Below, piece by piece: positions 1 to 6,486 of a stretch of 19,002 nucleotides of DNA (positions within the stretch are counted from its first letter, which is position 1; each line of letters opens with the position of its first letter). A program made the position numbers and the translations under genes. The DNA is from JBEKHI01 sp050012355 (lineage in GTDB: Bacteria; Actinomycetota; Actinomycetes; Streptosporangiales; Streptosporangiaceae), in assembly GCA_050012355.1 (NCBI GenBank), contig JBEKHI010000131.1:1-19002 (forward strand), read 5' to 3'. A model generated the notes under the pieces. It was not told where the DNA came from. It made no database searches and was given only the letters and a program-made list of their open reading frames with translations.

Positions 1-355
1 CGGTGCTCTGCAGGCGGCCGTACGGGTCGGGTCAGAGCCGGTTGACGTGACCTTCACCGACGCTGGGACGTTGCTGGCCGTCACCGATTCCGCCCGCTTC
101 GACGATCCGGATGCCGACCAGACCGTCGCGATCGTCAGCACCGCGGACGCGGTGGCCCGCCGGCCCGCGCTTATCGGCTTCCTCCCCGCGGGGGCCTTCC
201 CTCGTCAGTTCGGCCAGGCCTCTGGTGGCCCGCTGCTGTTCACCGATTTCAACAGCGACGACATCCGGCTAATCAGTACCGCCGACCTGCGCTGGCTTCA
301 GGAAGCGGCCAAGTTAGCTCCAGCGGACGACGATCCGTCCCGCGACACCGGGTAG
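1..355 (+). CDS. C-terminal part of a YncE/YVTN-type beta-propeller protein (5' truncated by window)
   Basis: The frame is open from base 2 and ends at TAG 353-355, so the start lies outside the window. A GTG at 47 is internal and should not be taken as the start. The visible residues carry repeated blade-like units: a VGSEPVDVTF segment followed by GTLLAVTDS, then DQTVAIVSTAD, then GGPLLFTDFNSDDIRLIST. This pattern (small-residue turn, hydrophobic strand, asparagine/aspartate turn, strand) is typical of the lactonase/YncE-like seven-bladed propellers, which are usually secreted or bind ligands. No catalytic residues can be assigned from this fragment. The last 42 bases overlap the convergent AlkZ-like gene on the minus strand. 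The family call is fairly safe, the substrate is unknown, and a WD40-like repeat protein is the main alternative. Confidence 0.6.
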   Translation, partial: GALQAAVRVGSEPVDVTFTDAGTLLAVTDSARFDDPDADQTVAIVSTADAVARRPALIGFLPAGAFPRQFGQASGGPLLFTDFNSDDIRLISTADLRWLQEAAKLAPADDDPSRDTG

Positions 356-1336
356 TGGCAGGGCCGCCGCTTCCGCCTCGACCAGGTCGCGTTCGGCGGG
401 TGACAGCGACCGCCAGGGCCGCACCGTCAGCACCGCGTCCGCCCGCCGCCACGTTCCGGCGAGCTCTCCGTCGATGAGCAGGCCACCGGGCCAGACCCGC
501 GGGGTCCACAACGCGTCACGGTGGCTGGCATCCGGGACCAGGAGTTCACGGTCGGTGCCCTGGAGCAGGAAATACGCGTCGCCGCTGGGAAGCAGCCGCG
601 CGGGCGCGGAGGGCCCGTGGGCGGCGCGGATGGCCTCCTCGTCTTGACTGAGGATCCACGCATCCCCTATCGGCGTCCGTACCGGTGTCAGTTCGCCGCT
701 GAGCAGGCCGAACGCGGCGGCGGCGGGTCGCGAGCCGATCCCCGACCACTGGCCGAACGACTCCGGCGTGGCTGGCCCGTAGACGTGCAGGTACCGCCGG
801 GCCAGCTCAAGCCGGGCATCGAGAGGGTCGGCTTCCGGCCGGGGAACGGTCCAGACTGTCGGCTGCCGGGCGCCGTCCCACCGGATTAGGACCGTGCCGG
901 TCGCCGCCCCGTACCTGAGGCTGTTGGGGTGCACGCCGAGCGTACGGCCGACCTCCGCGCAGGACATCCGCGCGCCGCCGACCGCGGCACTCAGCCGGGC
1001 GGCGCGGTCCTGCGCCCGTTGCCGGCCTTTGGCGTCAGCTGGCAGTGTCCCGAGCGAGAAGATGGCGAGGTCGCGCTGGGCGACGACGAAGACGCTGTAG
1101 CGCGGCCCCCACAACTGCACGAGCGAGGGGTGCTCCCAGGTGGATGGTTCGGTCCCCGTCACCCGCGCGTGGATCGACAGCAAGGCGGCCCGGGGCATGC
1201 TGTCCTGCAGGCCGGCCCAGGCCGCGCGCCGGAGCGAGCGCTCCCCAGACGGAAGCCGCTCGTCGAGTGCGCCGACGTGCCGCCGGAATGCCAGGATCTG
1301 CGACCGGGTGAGGTCGAGCCGGGTACTGGTCGCCAT
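314..1336 (-). CDS. AlkZ-like winged-helix DNA glycosylase family protein (HTH_42)
   Basis: A 340-residue protein of the HTH_42/AlkZ-YcaQ family, whose studied members excise bulky alkylated bases or unhook interstrand crosslinks. The N-terminal block around residues 40-57 (AGLQDSMPRAALLSIHARV) aligns with the family segment that usually reads GxQxQxPR. Here the two glutamines of the catalytic QxQ motif read Q44-D45-S46, so the second one is serine. Further family blocks follow: a winged-helix stretch around 115-150 (CAEVGRTLGVHPNSLRYG), a helix with ARRYLHVYGPAT, and a C-terminal barrel-like part with GGLLIDGELAGTWRR. ATG at 1336 is preceded by TAGCGT seven bases upstream and no Shine-Dalgarno. 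It is divergent from the TetR gene (96 bases apart). Family membership is likely; glycosylase activity is uncertain because of the altered motif. Confidence 0.75.
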   Translation of the reverse strand: MATSTRLDLTRSQILAFRRHVGALDERLPSGERSLRRAAWAGLQDSMPRAALLSIHARVTGTEPSTWEHPSLVQLWGPRYSVFVVAQRDLAIFSLGTLPADAKGRQRAQDRAARLSAAVGGARMSCAEVGRTLGVHPNSLRYGAATGTVLIRWDGARQPTVWTVPRPEADPLDARLELARRYLHVYGPATPESFGQWSGIGSRPAAAAFGLLSGELTPVRTPIGDAWILSQDEEAIRAAHGPSAPARLLPSGDAYFLLQGTDRELLVPDASHRDALWTPRVWPGGLLIDGELAGTWRRADAVLTVRPWRSLSPAERDLVEAEAAALPLPGVAGRIVVRWS

Positions 1337-1343
1337 GCGGCCA

Positions 1344-1349
1344 ACGCTA
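1344..1349 (-). promoter_or_regulatory. Leaderless-type -10 hexamer of the AlkZ-like gene
   Basis: On the minus strand the hexamer TAGCGT ends seven bases before ATG 1336. No purine-rich ribosome-binding site lies in between, so transcription would begin at or next to the A of the start codon. No convincing -35 is seen. Confidence 0.45.
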
Positions 1350-1421
1350 ACCCATGGGCCTTGCCGAAGTCGCGAGGATGTAGCCGATGGCGACTATGCA
1401 GGCAGTGCAAACATGCCGTGC

Positions 1422-1427
1422 TACCGT
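1422..1427 (+). promoter_or_regulatory. Possible -10 hexamer of the TetR gene
   Basis: TACCGT ends five bases before the GTG start at 1433 and no Shine-Dalgarno is present, which fits a leaderless transcript. No clear -35 is visible. The palindrome found in front of the SDR gene is not repeated here, so autoregulation through the same site is not supported. Confidence 0.35.
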
Positions 1428-1432
1428 CAGCT

Positions 1433-2038
1433 GTGACCGATGATCGTCCGTACCATCACGGCCGGCTGCGAGCCGTGCTGCTCGCCGAGGCCGAACGCAC
1501 GCTCCGGGAACAGGGCATCGATGCCCTGTCGCTGCGCGACCTCGCGCGCCAGGCCGGCGTCAGCCACGCGGCGCCGCGGCGGCACTTCGCCGACCGCCAG
1601 GCACTGCTGGAGGCACTCGCCGAGGCCGGATTCATCCGCTTGGGCGACGAGGTACGCGCGGCGATCGATCAGGCGGGCGAGGACTATCAAGCGGGGCTGC
1701 GGGCGGTGGCGACTGCCTACGTGCGGTTCGCGATCCAGGATGCCGCGCTCCTGCAGTTGATGTTCACCATCAAGAACGACAGGGAGGACGGCGCGCTGCC
1801 GGAGGCCTCCACGCGCCTTTTCGCCGCCGCCAGCGACCTGATCGGCCGGGGACAGCGGGCCGGCCTGCTGCCACCCGGCGAGCCCGATCGCCTGCTGCTG
1901 CTTCTCATCGCCACCCTGCAGGGCATCGCCTCCCTGGTCGGCTCGGGCCGGGTCGAGCCTGGCCAGGCGGACGCGATCATCGCCGATGCGGTGGTGCTCT
2001 TCACGCGGTTAGGGGCTCAGCTCCAATGTTGTCATTGA
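1433..2038 (+). CDS. TetR/AcrR family regulator with WHG-type C-terminal domain
   Basis: A 201-residue repressor-type protein. The N-terminus has the YHHG...LL block (residues 7-17) and the TetR helix-turn-helix at about 32-51 (LSLRDLARQAGVSHAAPRRHF), characteristic of the WHG/TetR_C_33 group, which usually reads APYRHF; here Tyr is Arg. The rest is the helical ligand-binding and dimerisation domain. The frame is open far upstream (to 929), but that part is antisense to the AlkZ-like gene and lacks family similarity. GTG 1433 gives the usual N-terminus. The stop at 2036-2038 lies inside the -35 of the following SDR promoter, and a palindrome sits just behind it. The likely role is ligand-responsive repression of the SDR gene. 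The ligand is unknown. Confidence 0.88.
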   Translation: MTDDRPYHHGRLRAVLLAEAERTLREQGIDALSLRDLARQAGVSHAAPRRHFADRQALLEALAEAGFIRLGDEVRAAIDQAGEDYQAGLRAVATAYVRFAIQDAALLQLMFTIKNDREDGALPEASTRLFAAASDLIGRGQRAGLLPPGEPDRLLLLLIATLQGIASLVGSGRVEPGQADAIIADAVVLFTRLGAQLQCCH

Positions 2039-2063
2039 CATCATAGTAGTCACTGACTACTTT
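2035..2063 (+). promoter_or_regulatory. Promoter of the SDR gene (TTGACA, 17 bases, TACTTT)
   Basis: A perfect consensus -35 TTGACA (2035-2040) overlaps the TetR stop codon. A 17-base spacer leads to TACTTT (2058-2063), and ATG 2071 follows after exactly seven bases with no Shine-Dalgarno. The transcript should therefore be leaderless. Confidence 0.75.
2045..2061 (+). promoter_or_regulatory. Palindromic operator in the SDR promoter, probably for the adjacent TetR
   Basis: AGTAGTCACTGACTACT is a perfect 8+1+8 inverted repeat. It fills the spacer between -35 and -10 and runs into the -10. Binding there would block RNA polymerase. The size and place fit a TetR-family dimer site, and the nearest candidate is the gene ending at 2038. 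Confidence 0.75.
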
Positions 2064-2070
2064 CTTGGTT

Positions 2071-2958
2071 ATGGCTACTTTTAGCGTTACCGACATCCCC
2101 GACCTGAACGGCAAGACCGCGATCGTGACCGGTGCCAGCAGCGGCATCGGCCAGGCCGCGGCCGTTGCCCTGGCCGGGGCTGGTGCCCGCGTCGTGCTCG
2201 CGGTCCGCAACATCGAGAAGGGCAAGGCGGCCGCGGCCGCCATGCCCGGCAGCACCGAAGTCCGCGAACTCGACCTGGCCAGTCTGGCCTCGGTCCGGTC
2301 GTTCGCCGCCGGCTGGGACGGCCCGATCGACCTGCTGATAAACAACGCCGGGGTTTCGACGCCGACGCTGACCCGCACCGCCGACGGGTTCGAGTCCAAG
2401 TTCGGCACCAACCACCTCGGCCACTTCGCCCTGACCAACCTACTGCTCGAGCACCTCACCGGCCGGATCGTCACGGTCGCTTCCCAGGCCGAACGGCTCG
2501 GCCGCCTCGACTTCGACGACCTCAACTGGGAGCGCAGGCCTTACCAGCAATCCCGGGCCTACAGCGACTCGAAGCTGGCGAACCTGCTGTTCACCGCCGA
2601 ACTGCAGCGCCGCCTGGCCGCCGTCGGATCGCCCGTGCTGGCCAACGCGGCCCACCCCGGCCTGGTGGCGACTCCCATTTATCACCACGACGGCCCGCGC
2701 CGTCCGATGGACCTGGTGTGGGCGGCCGCAATCCGGCTGGCCGCACAGGACCCCGCTCATGGCGCGCTGCCCATCCTTTACGCCGCCGTCGCCGATATCC
2801 CGGGCGACAGCTTCACCGGGCCCAGCCACCTCATGCACATGCGCGGCGCACCGCAACTGATCAAGCGATCCGCCGCCGCTCAAGACCCCGAGCTCGCCCG
2901 CCGCCTGTGGACCGTATCCGAGCAGCTCACCGAGGTTGTTTCCCCGCTGCGGCCGTGA
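2071..2958 (+). CDS. Short-chain dehydrogenase/reductase (SDR) oxidoreductase
   Basis: A 295-residue NAD(P)-dependent oxidoreductase of the retinol-dehydrogenase-like SDR group. It shows the Rossmann motif TGASSGIG (residues 20-27), NNAG (91-94), the catalytic serine in VASQ (S138), and YSDSK (Y154, K158). An arginine at the end of the second strand (AVRN) suggests NADPH use. The C-terminal part (HPGLVATPIY) is the usual substrate loop. The in-frame TTG at 2065 lies inside the promoter, so ATG 2071 is chosen. It stands 32 bases after the TetR gene and is probably repressed by it through the palindrome at 2045-2061. The substrate cannot be told from the sequence. Confidence 0.9.
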   Translation: MATFSVTDIPDLNGKTAIVTGASSGIGQAAAVALAGAGARVVLAVRNIEKGKAAAAAMPGSTEVRELDLASLASVRSFAAGWDGPIDLLINNAGVSTPTLTRTADGFESKFGTNHLGHFALTNLLLEHLTGRIVTVASQAERLGRLDFDDLNWERRPYQQSRAYSDSKLANLLFTAELQRRLAAVGSPVLANAAHPGLVATPIYHHDGPRRPMDLVWAAAIRLAAQDPAHGALPILYAAVADIPGDSFTGPSHLMHMRGAPQLIKRSAAAQDPELARRLWTVSEQLTEVVSPLRP

Positions 2959-3021
2959 GGGTGGCCGGGGGAGCGGGGACCGTCGTTATGGAAGAAATGG
3001 TTTTTGGATCTTCGGGAAAAC

Positions 3022-3035
3022 TGAAACACGTTCTA
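3022..3035 (+). promoter_or_regulatory. KstR-like operator upstream of the F420-dependent oxidoreductase
   Basis: TGAAACACGTTCTA fits the published KstR consensus TNNAACNNGTTNNA at every fixed position. It overlaps the presumed -10 TAGTCT (3034-3039), which ends six bases before ATG 3046. KstR is the TetR-type repressor of steroid and cholesterol catabolism in actinobacteria. That the site works here is inference. Confidence 0.5.
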
Positions 3036-3045
3036 GTCTGGTGTC

Positions 3046-3894
3046 ATGCGCCACGGCATCGTCTTGTTCACTAGCGATCGCGGGATCACGCCGGCTCAGG
3101 CCGCGACGGCTGCCGAGGAGCGCGGGTTCGACACCTTCTACGTTCCTGAGCACACCCACATCCCGGTCAAGCGCGAGGCCGCGCACCCGCGCACCGGTGA
3201 CGCGACGCTGCCCGACGACCGGTACAAGCGGACCCTCGACCCGTGGGTCTGCCTGGCGACCGCGGCCGTGACGACATCGCGGATCAGGCTGGCGACGGCG
3301 GTCGCGCTGCCGGTGGAGTCCGACCCGATCACGCTAGCGAAAACGATCGCCACGCTCGATCACCTGTCTGGTGGGCGGGTCACCATCGGCGCCGGGTTCG
3401 GGTGGAATACCGACGAGCTGGCCGACCATGGCGTTCCTGGTGGGAAACGACGTTCGGCGCTGCGTGAATATGTCGAGGCGATGCGGGCGCTGTGGACGCA
3501 GGACGAGGCCTCATACGACGGGGAGTTCGTTAAGTTCGAACCGTGCTGGGCGTTCCCGAAGCCGGTGCAGCCGCACGTGCCGGTGATCATCGGCGCTGGC
3601 GGCGGGCCGAAGACGCTCGCGTGGATCGCGCGGCACGCTGACGGCTGGATGACCACCCCTGGCGAGCAGGACATCCCGGTCAAAGCCGCCGCGCTGCGGC
3701 AGGAATGGGCCGCGCAGAACCGGCCGGGCGCTCCCGACATCCGGGTGCTGATCACCGCGAAACCATCGGATAGCGATCTCGGCGCGTGGGCAGAGGCCGG
3801 CGTCGGCGAACTCCTCTGGGGACTGCCCGACGCCCCCGCCGAGGCGATCGGGCCCTTCCTCGACCGGCTCGCTGGCTACCTCGAAAGGGTGTAG
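3046..3894 (+). CDS. LLM-class F420-dependent oxidoreductase (Rv2161c-type)
   Basis: A 282-residue TIM-barrel protein of the luciferase-like monooxygenase superfamily, of the kind that uses coenzyme F420. Diagnostic blocks are the first strand HGIVLF, AATAAEERGFDTFYVPEHTHIPV (about residues 19-42), PWVCLATAAVTTSRIRL, DPITLAKTIATLDHLSGGR, GAGFGWNTDEL, EYVEAMRALWT, and IIGAGGGPKTLAWIARHADGW near the cofactor phosphate site. Length is normal for the TIGR03619 group. There is no Shine-Dalgarno before ATG 3046; TAGTCT six bases upstream suggests a leaderless transcript, overlapped by a KstR-like palindrome. Its 3' end overlaps the convergent GNAT gene by 19 bases. The substrate is unknown; a lipid or steroid link is suggested only by the operator. 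Confidence 0.87.
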   Translation: MRHGIVLFTSDRGITPAQAATAAEERGFDTFYVPEHTHIPVKREAAHPRTGDATLPDDRYKRTLDPWVCLATAAVTTSRIRLATAVALPVESDPITLAKTIATLDHLSGGRVTIGAGFGWNTDELADHGVPGGKRRSALREYVEAMRALWTQDEASYDGEFVKFEPCWAFPKPVQPHVPVIIGAGGGPKTLAWIARHADGWMTTPGEQDIPVKAAALRQEWAAQNRPGAPDIRVLITAKPSDSDLGAWAEAGVGELLWGLPDAPAEAIGPFLDRLAGYLERV

Positions 3895-4388
3895 AGGTTC
3901 CGGACGTCGCCCTTCACCGGTGCCTGTTTCCAGAAGATGAAGCGGAGCTTGCGGCAGACGTTCTGCGAGGCATGGTTCTCCGGGGCGATGATGGCCAGCA
4001 GCTCACCGGCATAGGTCTGGCGGGCCTTGGCCAGCAGCGCCTGGCTGGCCTCGGTGGCGTACCCGAGGCCGCGGCAGTCCGGCACCAGCCGGTATCCCCA
4101 TTCCAGCCAGGTCTTGCCCTCGAAGTCGATGTAGTCGACGCCGGTGTAACCCACGACGAGCCCAGAGGATCGCTCGACTACCGGCTGCTTGCCGAACGGG
4201 ATGGCTTGGCAGACGGCGACCAGGTGGTCGAAATGGTCGTTGGCCTCCTCCTCGGTAAAGACCTCCGGGTAGAACACCATGAAGTCTTTGTCGCGGAAGA
4301 GCTCGACGAACCGGTCCCGGTCGGCCTCCTCGGGCAGGCGCACCAACAGACGCGCGGTCGTTACGACGTTCAGATCCGAGCCAGTCAT
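3876..4388 (-). CDS. GNAT family N-acetyltransferase (RimJ/RimL-like)
   Basis: A 170-residue acetyl-CoA-dependent acyltransferase. It begins with the typical TARLLVRLPEEADRD segment (residues 10-25) and has strand beta4 LEWGYRLVP followed by the acetyl-CoA loop CRGLGYA (R106-A111, fitting RxxGxG/A). The late NHASQNVCRKLRF block is the usual helix where GNATs place an asparagine and a hydrophobic contact for CoA. This layout is that of the RimJ/RimL type (Acetyltransf_3), which act on protein N-termini or small amines. The acceptor is unknown. ATG 4388 gives a full-length family N-terminus. It is convergent with the LLM gene, overlapping it by 19 bases, and lies 25 bases after the stop of the next minus-strand gene, so it could be read from the same transcript. 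Confidence 0.87.
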   Translation of the reverse strand: MTGSDLNVVTTARLLVRLPEEADRDRFVELFRDKDFMVFYPEVFTEEEANDHFDHLVAVCQAIPFGKQPVVERSSGLVVGYTGVDYIDFEGKTWLEWGYRLVPDCRGLGYATEASQALLAKARQTYAGELLAIIAPENHASQNVCRKLRFIFWKQAPVKGDVRNLYTLSR

Positions 4389-4413
4389 CCGTCCCGATGG
4401 CTACCTGGACCCG

Positions 4414-4968
4414 TCACTTGCCGCGGTAACTGTAGTTAGTCCCCGCCAGAGTTACCTGTTTGACCTCGTCGCTGAAGGCGCCCATCTTCAGACGGTACTT
4501 CCGGCCCATCTTCAGGGTTCGCCAGGTCGCCTCGTCAAGTTCCGCGGTGAACTCACCGCCATCGGCGTCGGTCGAGAATGTCGCGCGGTAGCTTTCTCGT
4601 CGCTTGCTGATCCGCTGGTCAGATTCGAGCGTGTACTCGGGCCAGCGCAGGTCGGCCGGGCTGTCGCCCTTGGCGGTGAACGACCGGTGCATGTGCCAGT
4701 TGAACTCCTCGTACTCGAAGTGCGTGTGCTCCGCCATGACCTCGTGCGCTCGGTTCTGCGGCACGTTTGGTACTACTGTCCGGCGAGTGGTCACGCCGCC
4801 TACGATGTCGGGTTCCACGCTGTGGACCGTGCGGATGTTGCGCACGTTGTCTCCGTGTGGTTTCCAGGCCGTACTACGGGATTCCCAGACCCCCCGCTCG
4901 ATCACCACGGTGCGCCTCCAGTTCAGCCCGACCACCGTTGCCTGGATATGCCGTCCGAACACACTCAT
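4414..4968 (-). CDS. Unrecognised 184-residue protein, translationally coupled to proline iminopeptidase
   Basis: I do not recognise a named family. ATG 4968 is chosen because it overlaps the iminopeptidase stop as ATGA (4965-4968). The frame is open to 5127, but that part is out-of-frame iminopeptidase sequence. The protein is soluble with no signal peptide or membrane segment, and is rich in aromatic, His and charged residues (EHTHFEYEEFNWHMHRSF at about 89-106). It seems to have two beta-rich halves: the first opens with VFGRHIQATVVGLNWRRTVVIER, and the second with YRATFSTDADGGEFTAELDEATW, ending in KYRLKMGAF. Similar short proteins with a WPEYTLE-type centre occur in actinomycetes as hypothetical proteins, as far as I recall. 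The coding call rests on good codon bias and the coupled start. Confidence 0.65.
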   Translation of the reverse strand: MSVFGRHIQATVVGLNWRRTVVIERGVWESRSTAWKPHGDNVRNIRTVHSVEPDIVGGVTTRRTVVPNVPQNRAHEVMAEHTHFEYEEFNWHMHRSFTAKGDSPADLRWPEYTLESDQRISKRRESYRATFSTDADGGEFTAELDEATWRTLKMGRKYRLKMGAFSDEVKQVTLAGTNYSYRGK

Positions 4969-5990
4969 GGACGCAGTGTCTCGTGTCGCGGCGCTACGCT
5001 CAACATCTGCCCGTAGAGGCGATCGATGGCCGCGTGTGACTGTGCGGTCATAGAGGTGCTGCCGGTGTGGCCGGAGTCTTCGATGATGATGAGCTCGGAA
5101 CCCGGCCAGGCGCGGGCGATCTCCCACGGGGTGCAGGCACCGCCGCCGAGGTCATTGCGGCCATGGATCAGGACGCCGGGGACACCCGCTAGCTTCCCGG
5201 CCTCGCGGATCAGCACCCCGTCCTCGAGGAAACCGTCGTGCGCGAAGTAATGCGAGCAGATACGCACGAACGCCAGCTTCGCATCGTCCGGCCGGTTGCC
5301 GTACGAGCCGGGACTTCCGTTGCTTTCCTGGGAGATTACCGCGTCCTCCCAGGCCAGCCACTCGGTCGCGGCCCGCGACCGGATCTCGATACCGGGATCC
5401 TCCATCATCTGGGAGTACGCCGCGAGCAGACCCTCGATGGGCGGCGCGGTGTCGGTCGGCAGCCGGTAAGAATCGGCCAAGCCGGGGAAGTCACGGAACC
5501 GGGCCCAGGCCTCGGGGAAGAACCGGCCGACACCACGGTAGAGCCAGTCGATCTCCAGCGGCCTGGTCGAGGTCACGCTGAGCATGAGCATCCCGCTGAC
5601 CCGGTCCGGATGCCGCTCCGCGTACGCCAGCGACAGCGTGACTCCCCACGATCCGCCGCGCAGCAACCACTTCTGCACGCCCAGGTGCTCGCGTAGCTGC
5701 TCCATGTCCCTGAGCAGATGCTCGGTCGTGTTCAGGGTCATGTCGGCCGCGGGGTCGCTGGCATGCGGCAGGCTGCGACCACAGTTGCGCTGGTCGAAGA
5801 TGATGATCCGGAACCTCTCCGGGTCGAAGGCTCGGCGGTTGCCCGTCGTGCAGCCCGACCCCGGGCCGCCGTGCACGATCAGTGCTGGCACGCCAGCGGG
5901 GTTTCCGCAGGTCTCCCAGTACACGAGGTTCCCGTCACCCGTGTCCAGCATGCCGGTCTCATAAGGCTCGATGTCCGGATACCTAGGCAT
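4965..5990 (-). CDS. pip: Prolyl aminopeptidase (proline iminopeptidase)
   Basis: A 341-residue alpha/beta-hydrolase of peptidase family S33 that removes N-terminal proline from peptides in the cytoplasm. It shows the oxyanion motif HGGPGSG (about 40-46), FDQRNCGRS, the nucleophile elbow GGSWG with S114, and the end of the triad in HGRND (D280) and DSGH (H308). The TEWLAWE segment of the cap domain is also typical. ATG 5990 gives the family N-terminus (YPDIEPYETGMLDTGDG). The open frame to 6071 is a weak extension. TACGAT ends seven bases before the ATG with no Shine-Dalgarno, so the message is probably leaderless. The stop overlaps the next start as ATGA. The family often reads HGRYD where this reads HGRND. 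Confidence 0.93.
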   Translation of the reverse strand: MPRYPDIEPYETGMLDTGDGNLVYWETCGNPAGVPALIVHGGPGSGCTTGNRRAFDPERFRIIIFDQRNCGRSLPHASDPAADMTLNTTEHLLRDMEQLREHLGVQKWLLRGGSWGVTLSLAYAERHPDRVSGMLMLSVTSTRPLEIDWLYRGVGRFFPEAWARFRDFPGLADSYRLPTDTAPPIEGLLAAYSQMMEDPGIEIRSRAATEWLAWEDAVISQESNGSPGSYGNRPDDAKLAFVRICSHYFAHDGFLEDGVLIREAGKLAGVPGVLIHGRNDLGGGACTPWEIARAWPGSELIIIEDSGHTGSTSMTAQSHAAIDRLYGQMLSVAPRHETLRP

Positions 5991-5997
5991 GCAGCGA

Positions 5998-6003
5998 ATC
6001 GTA
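5998..6003 (-). promoter_or_regulatory. Leaderless-type -10 hexamer of proline iminopeptidase
   Basis: TACGAT on the minus strand ends seven bases before ATG 5990. No Shine-Dalgarno is seen and the -35 is weak. Confidence 0.45.
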
Positions 6004-6041
6004 TCGGGGCGGGCCTGCTGCGTGGCCGTCGCTGGGGTTGC

Positions 6042-6058
6042 GATAACAGCAAGAAGCG
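6042..6058 (+). repeat. Direct repeat copy A (GATAACAGCAAGAAGCG)
   Basis: This 17-base sequence is identical to copy B at 6388-6404, and differs at one base from copy C at 6429-6445. After one differing base (G here, A in copy B), copies A and B share AG as well. Confidence 0.75.
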
Positions 6059-6242
6059 GAGTGCCCGGCACCTAAGACTGGCTGGCGGCCACAGACTACT
6101 GGTTTAAATTGGCTGAATGAGCGGTCTGCTGCACGGATAATTCCGATTCGGCGGCCTTTCCCGTGCCAAGACCGAGACTCCTTAAACGGCCCGGACACGG
6201 TCACTGCGAAGTCCGCCATCTTCTCCGGCTGTCGCGTCCGGC

Positions 6243-6304
6243 GATTGTGGTCAGTGCGGCATTAACCACACTCTTTGGTGGTTGGTGCCGCACTGACCGC
6301 AATC
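6243..6304. repeat. Long two-step hairpin (19-bp stem, 2x2 internal loop, 6-bp stem)
   Basis: The left arm GATTGTGGTCAGTGCGGCA (6243-6261) pairs with TGCCGCACTGACCGCAATC (6286-6304). The only imperfect position is T opposite G, a wobble pair in RNA. Inside, AACCAC (6264-6269) pairs with GTGGTT (6278-6283) around an 8-base loop. No T-run follows on either strand, so a standard terminator is not clear. It could still end the minus-strand operon that stops at 6487, or be a miniature palindromic element. Confidence 0.8.
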
Positions 6305-6387
6305 CCTCGAACCCATAGGCGACGGTGCCTGTCGGCATAACCGGGCGATATCAACCTAAACCGGCCGAGACGTCGAGTTACAGTACT

Positions 6388-6404
6388 GATAACAGCAAGA
6401 AGCG
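6388..6404 (+). repeat. Direct repeat copy B (GATAACAGCAAGAAGCG)
   Basis: Identical to copy A at 6042-6058, in the same orientation. Copy C begins 41 bases further on. The CTGATAACAGCAAGA part is shared with copy C. Confidence 0.75.
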
Positions 6405-6428
6405 AAGCAATTCAGGAACCGCGACTCT

Positions 6429-6445
6429 GATAACAGCAAGAGGCG
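6429..6445 (+). repeat. Direct repeat copy C (GATAACAGCAAGAGGCG)
   Basis: One base differs from copies A and B. Copies B and C start 41 bases apart, near four helical turns, so they lie on about the same face of the DNA. Confidence 0.7.
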
Positions 6446-6486
6446 GGGGTGTGCGGACGCGGGCGGGGTGAGGGCGGGGCTGGGCG

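Larger units (their letters stand above)
5991..6486. other. Gene-free interval (about 500 bases) with a hairpin and a dispersed repeat
   Basis: No reading frame here has coding character; the longest (78 codons, minus strand, 5983-6219) is rich in His, Arg and Ser and has no start signal. Base composition is clearly less GC-rich than the neighbours in places (for example around 6100-6150 and 6340-6420). It contains a strong hairpin at 6243-6304 and three direct copies of GATAACAGCAAGARGCG. It lies between the 3' end of the VWA gene and the promoter of the iminopeptidase, both on the minus strand. Confidence 0.7.

Noticed and set aside
929..1432. N-terminal extension of the TetR frame by 168 codons
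   Set aside because: It overlaps the AlkZ-like gene on the other strand, is Arg/Pro/Ala rich, and the TetR family N-terminus begins at GTG 1433.
2959..3045. Terminator after the SDR gene
   Set aside because: No stable stem followed by T residues could be found; the T-rich bases at 3000-3005 have no hairpin in front.
6042..6445. CRISPR array from the three 17-base repeats
   Set aside because: Spacing is uneven (346 and 41 bases), the units are short, and no cas genes are present.
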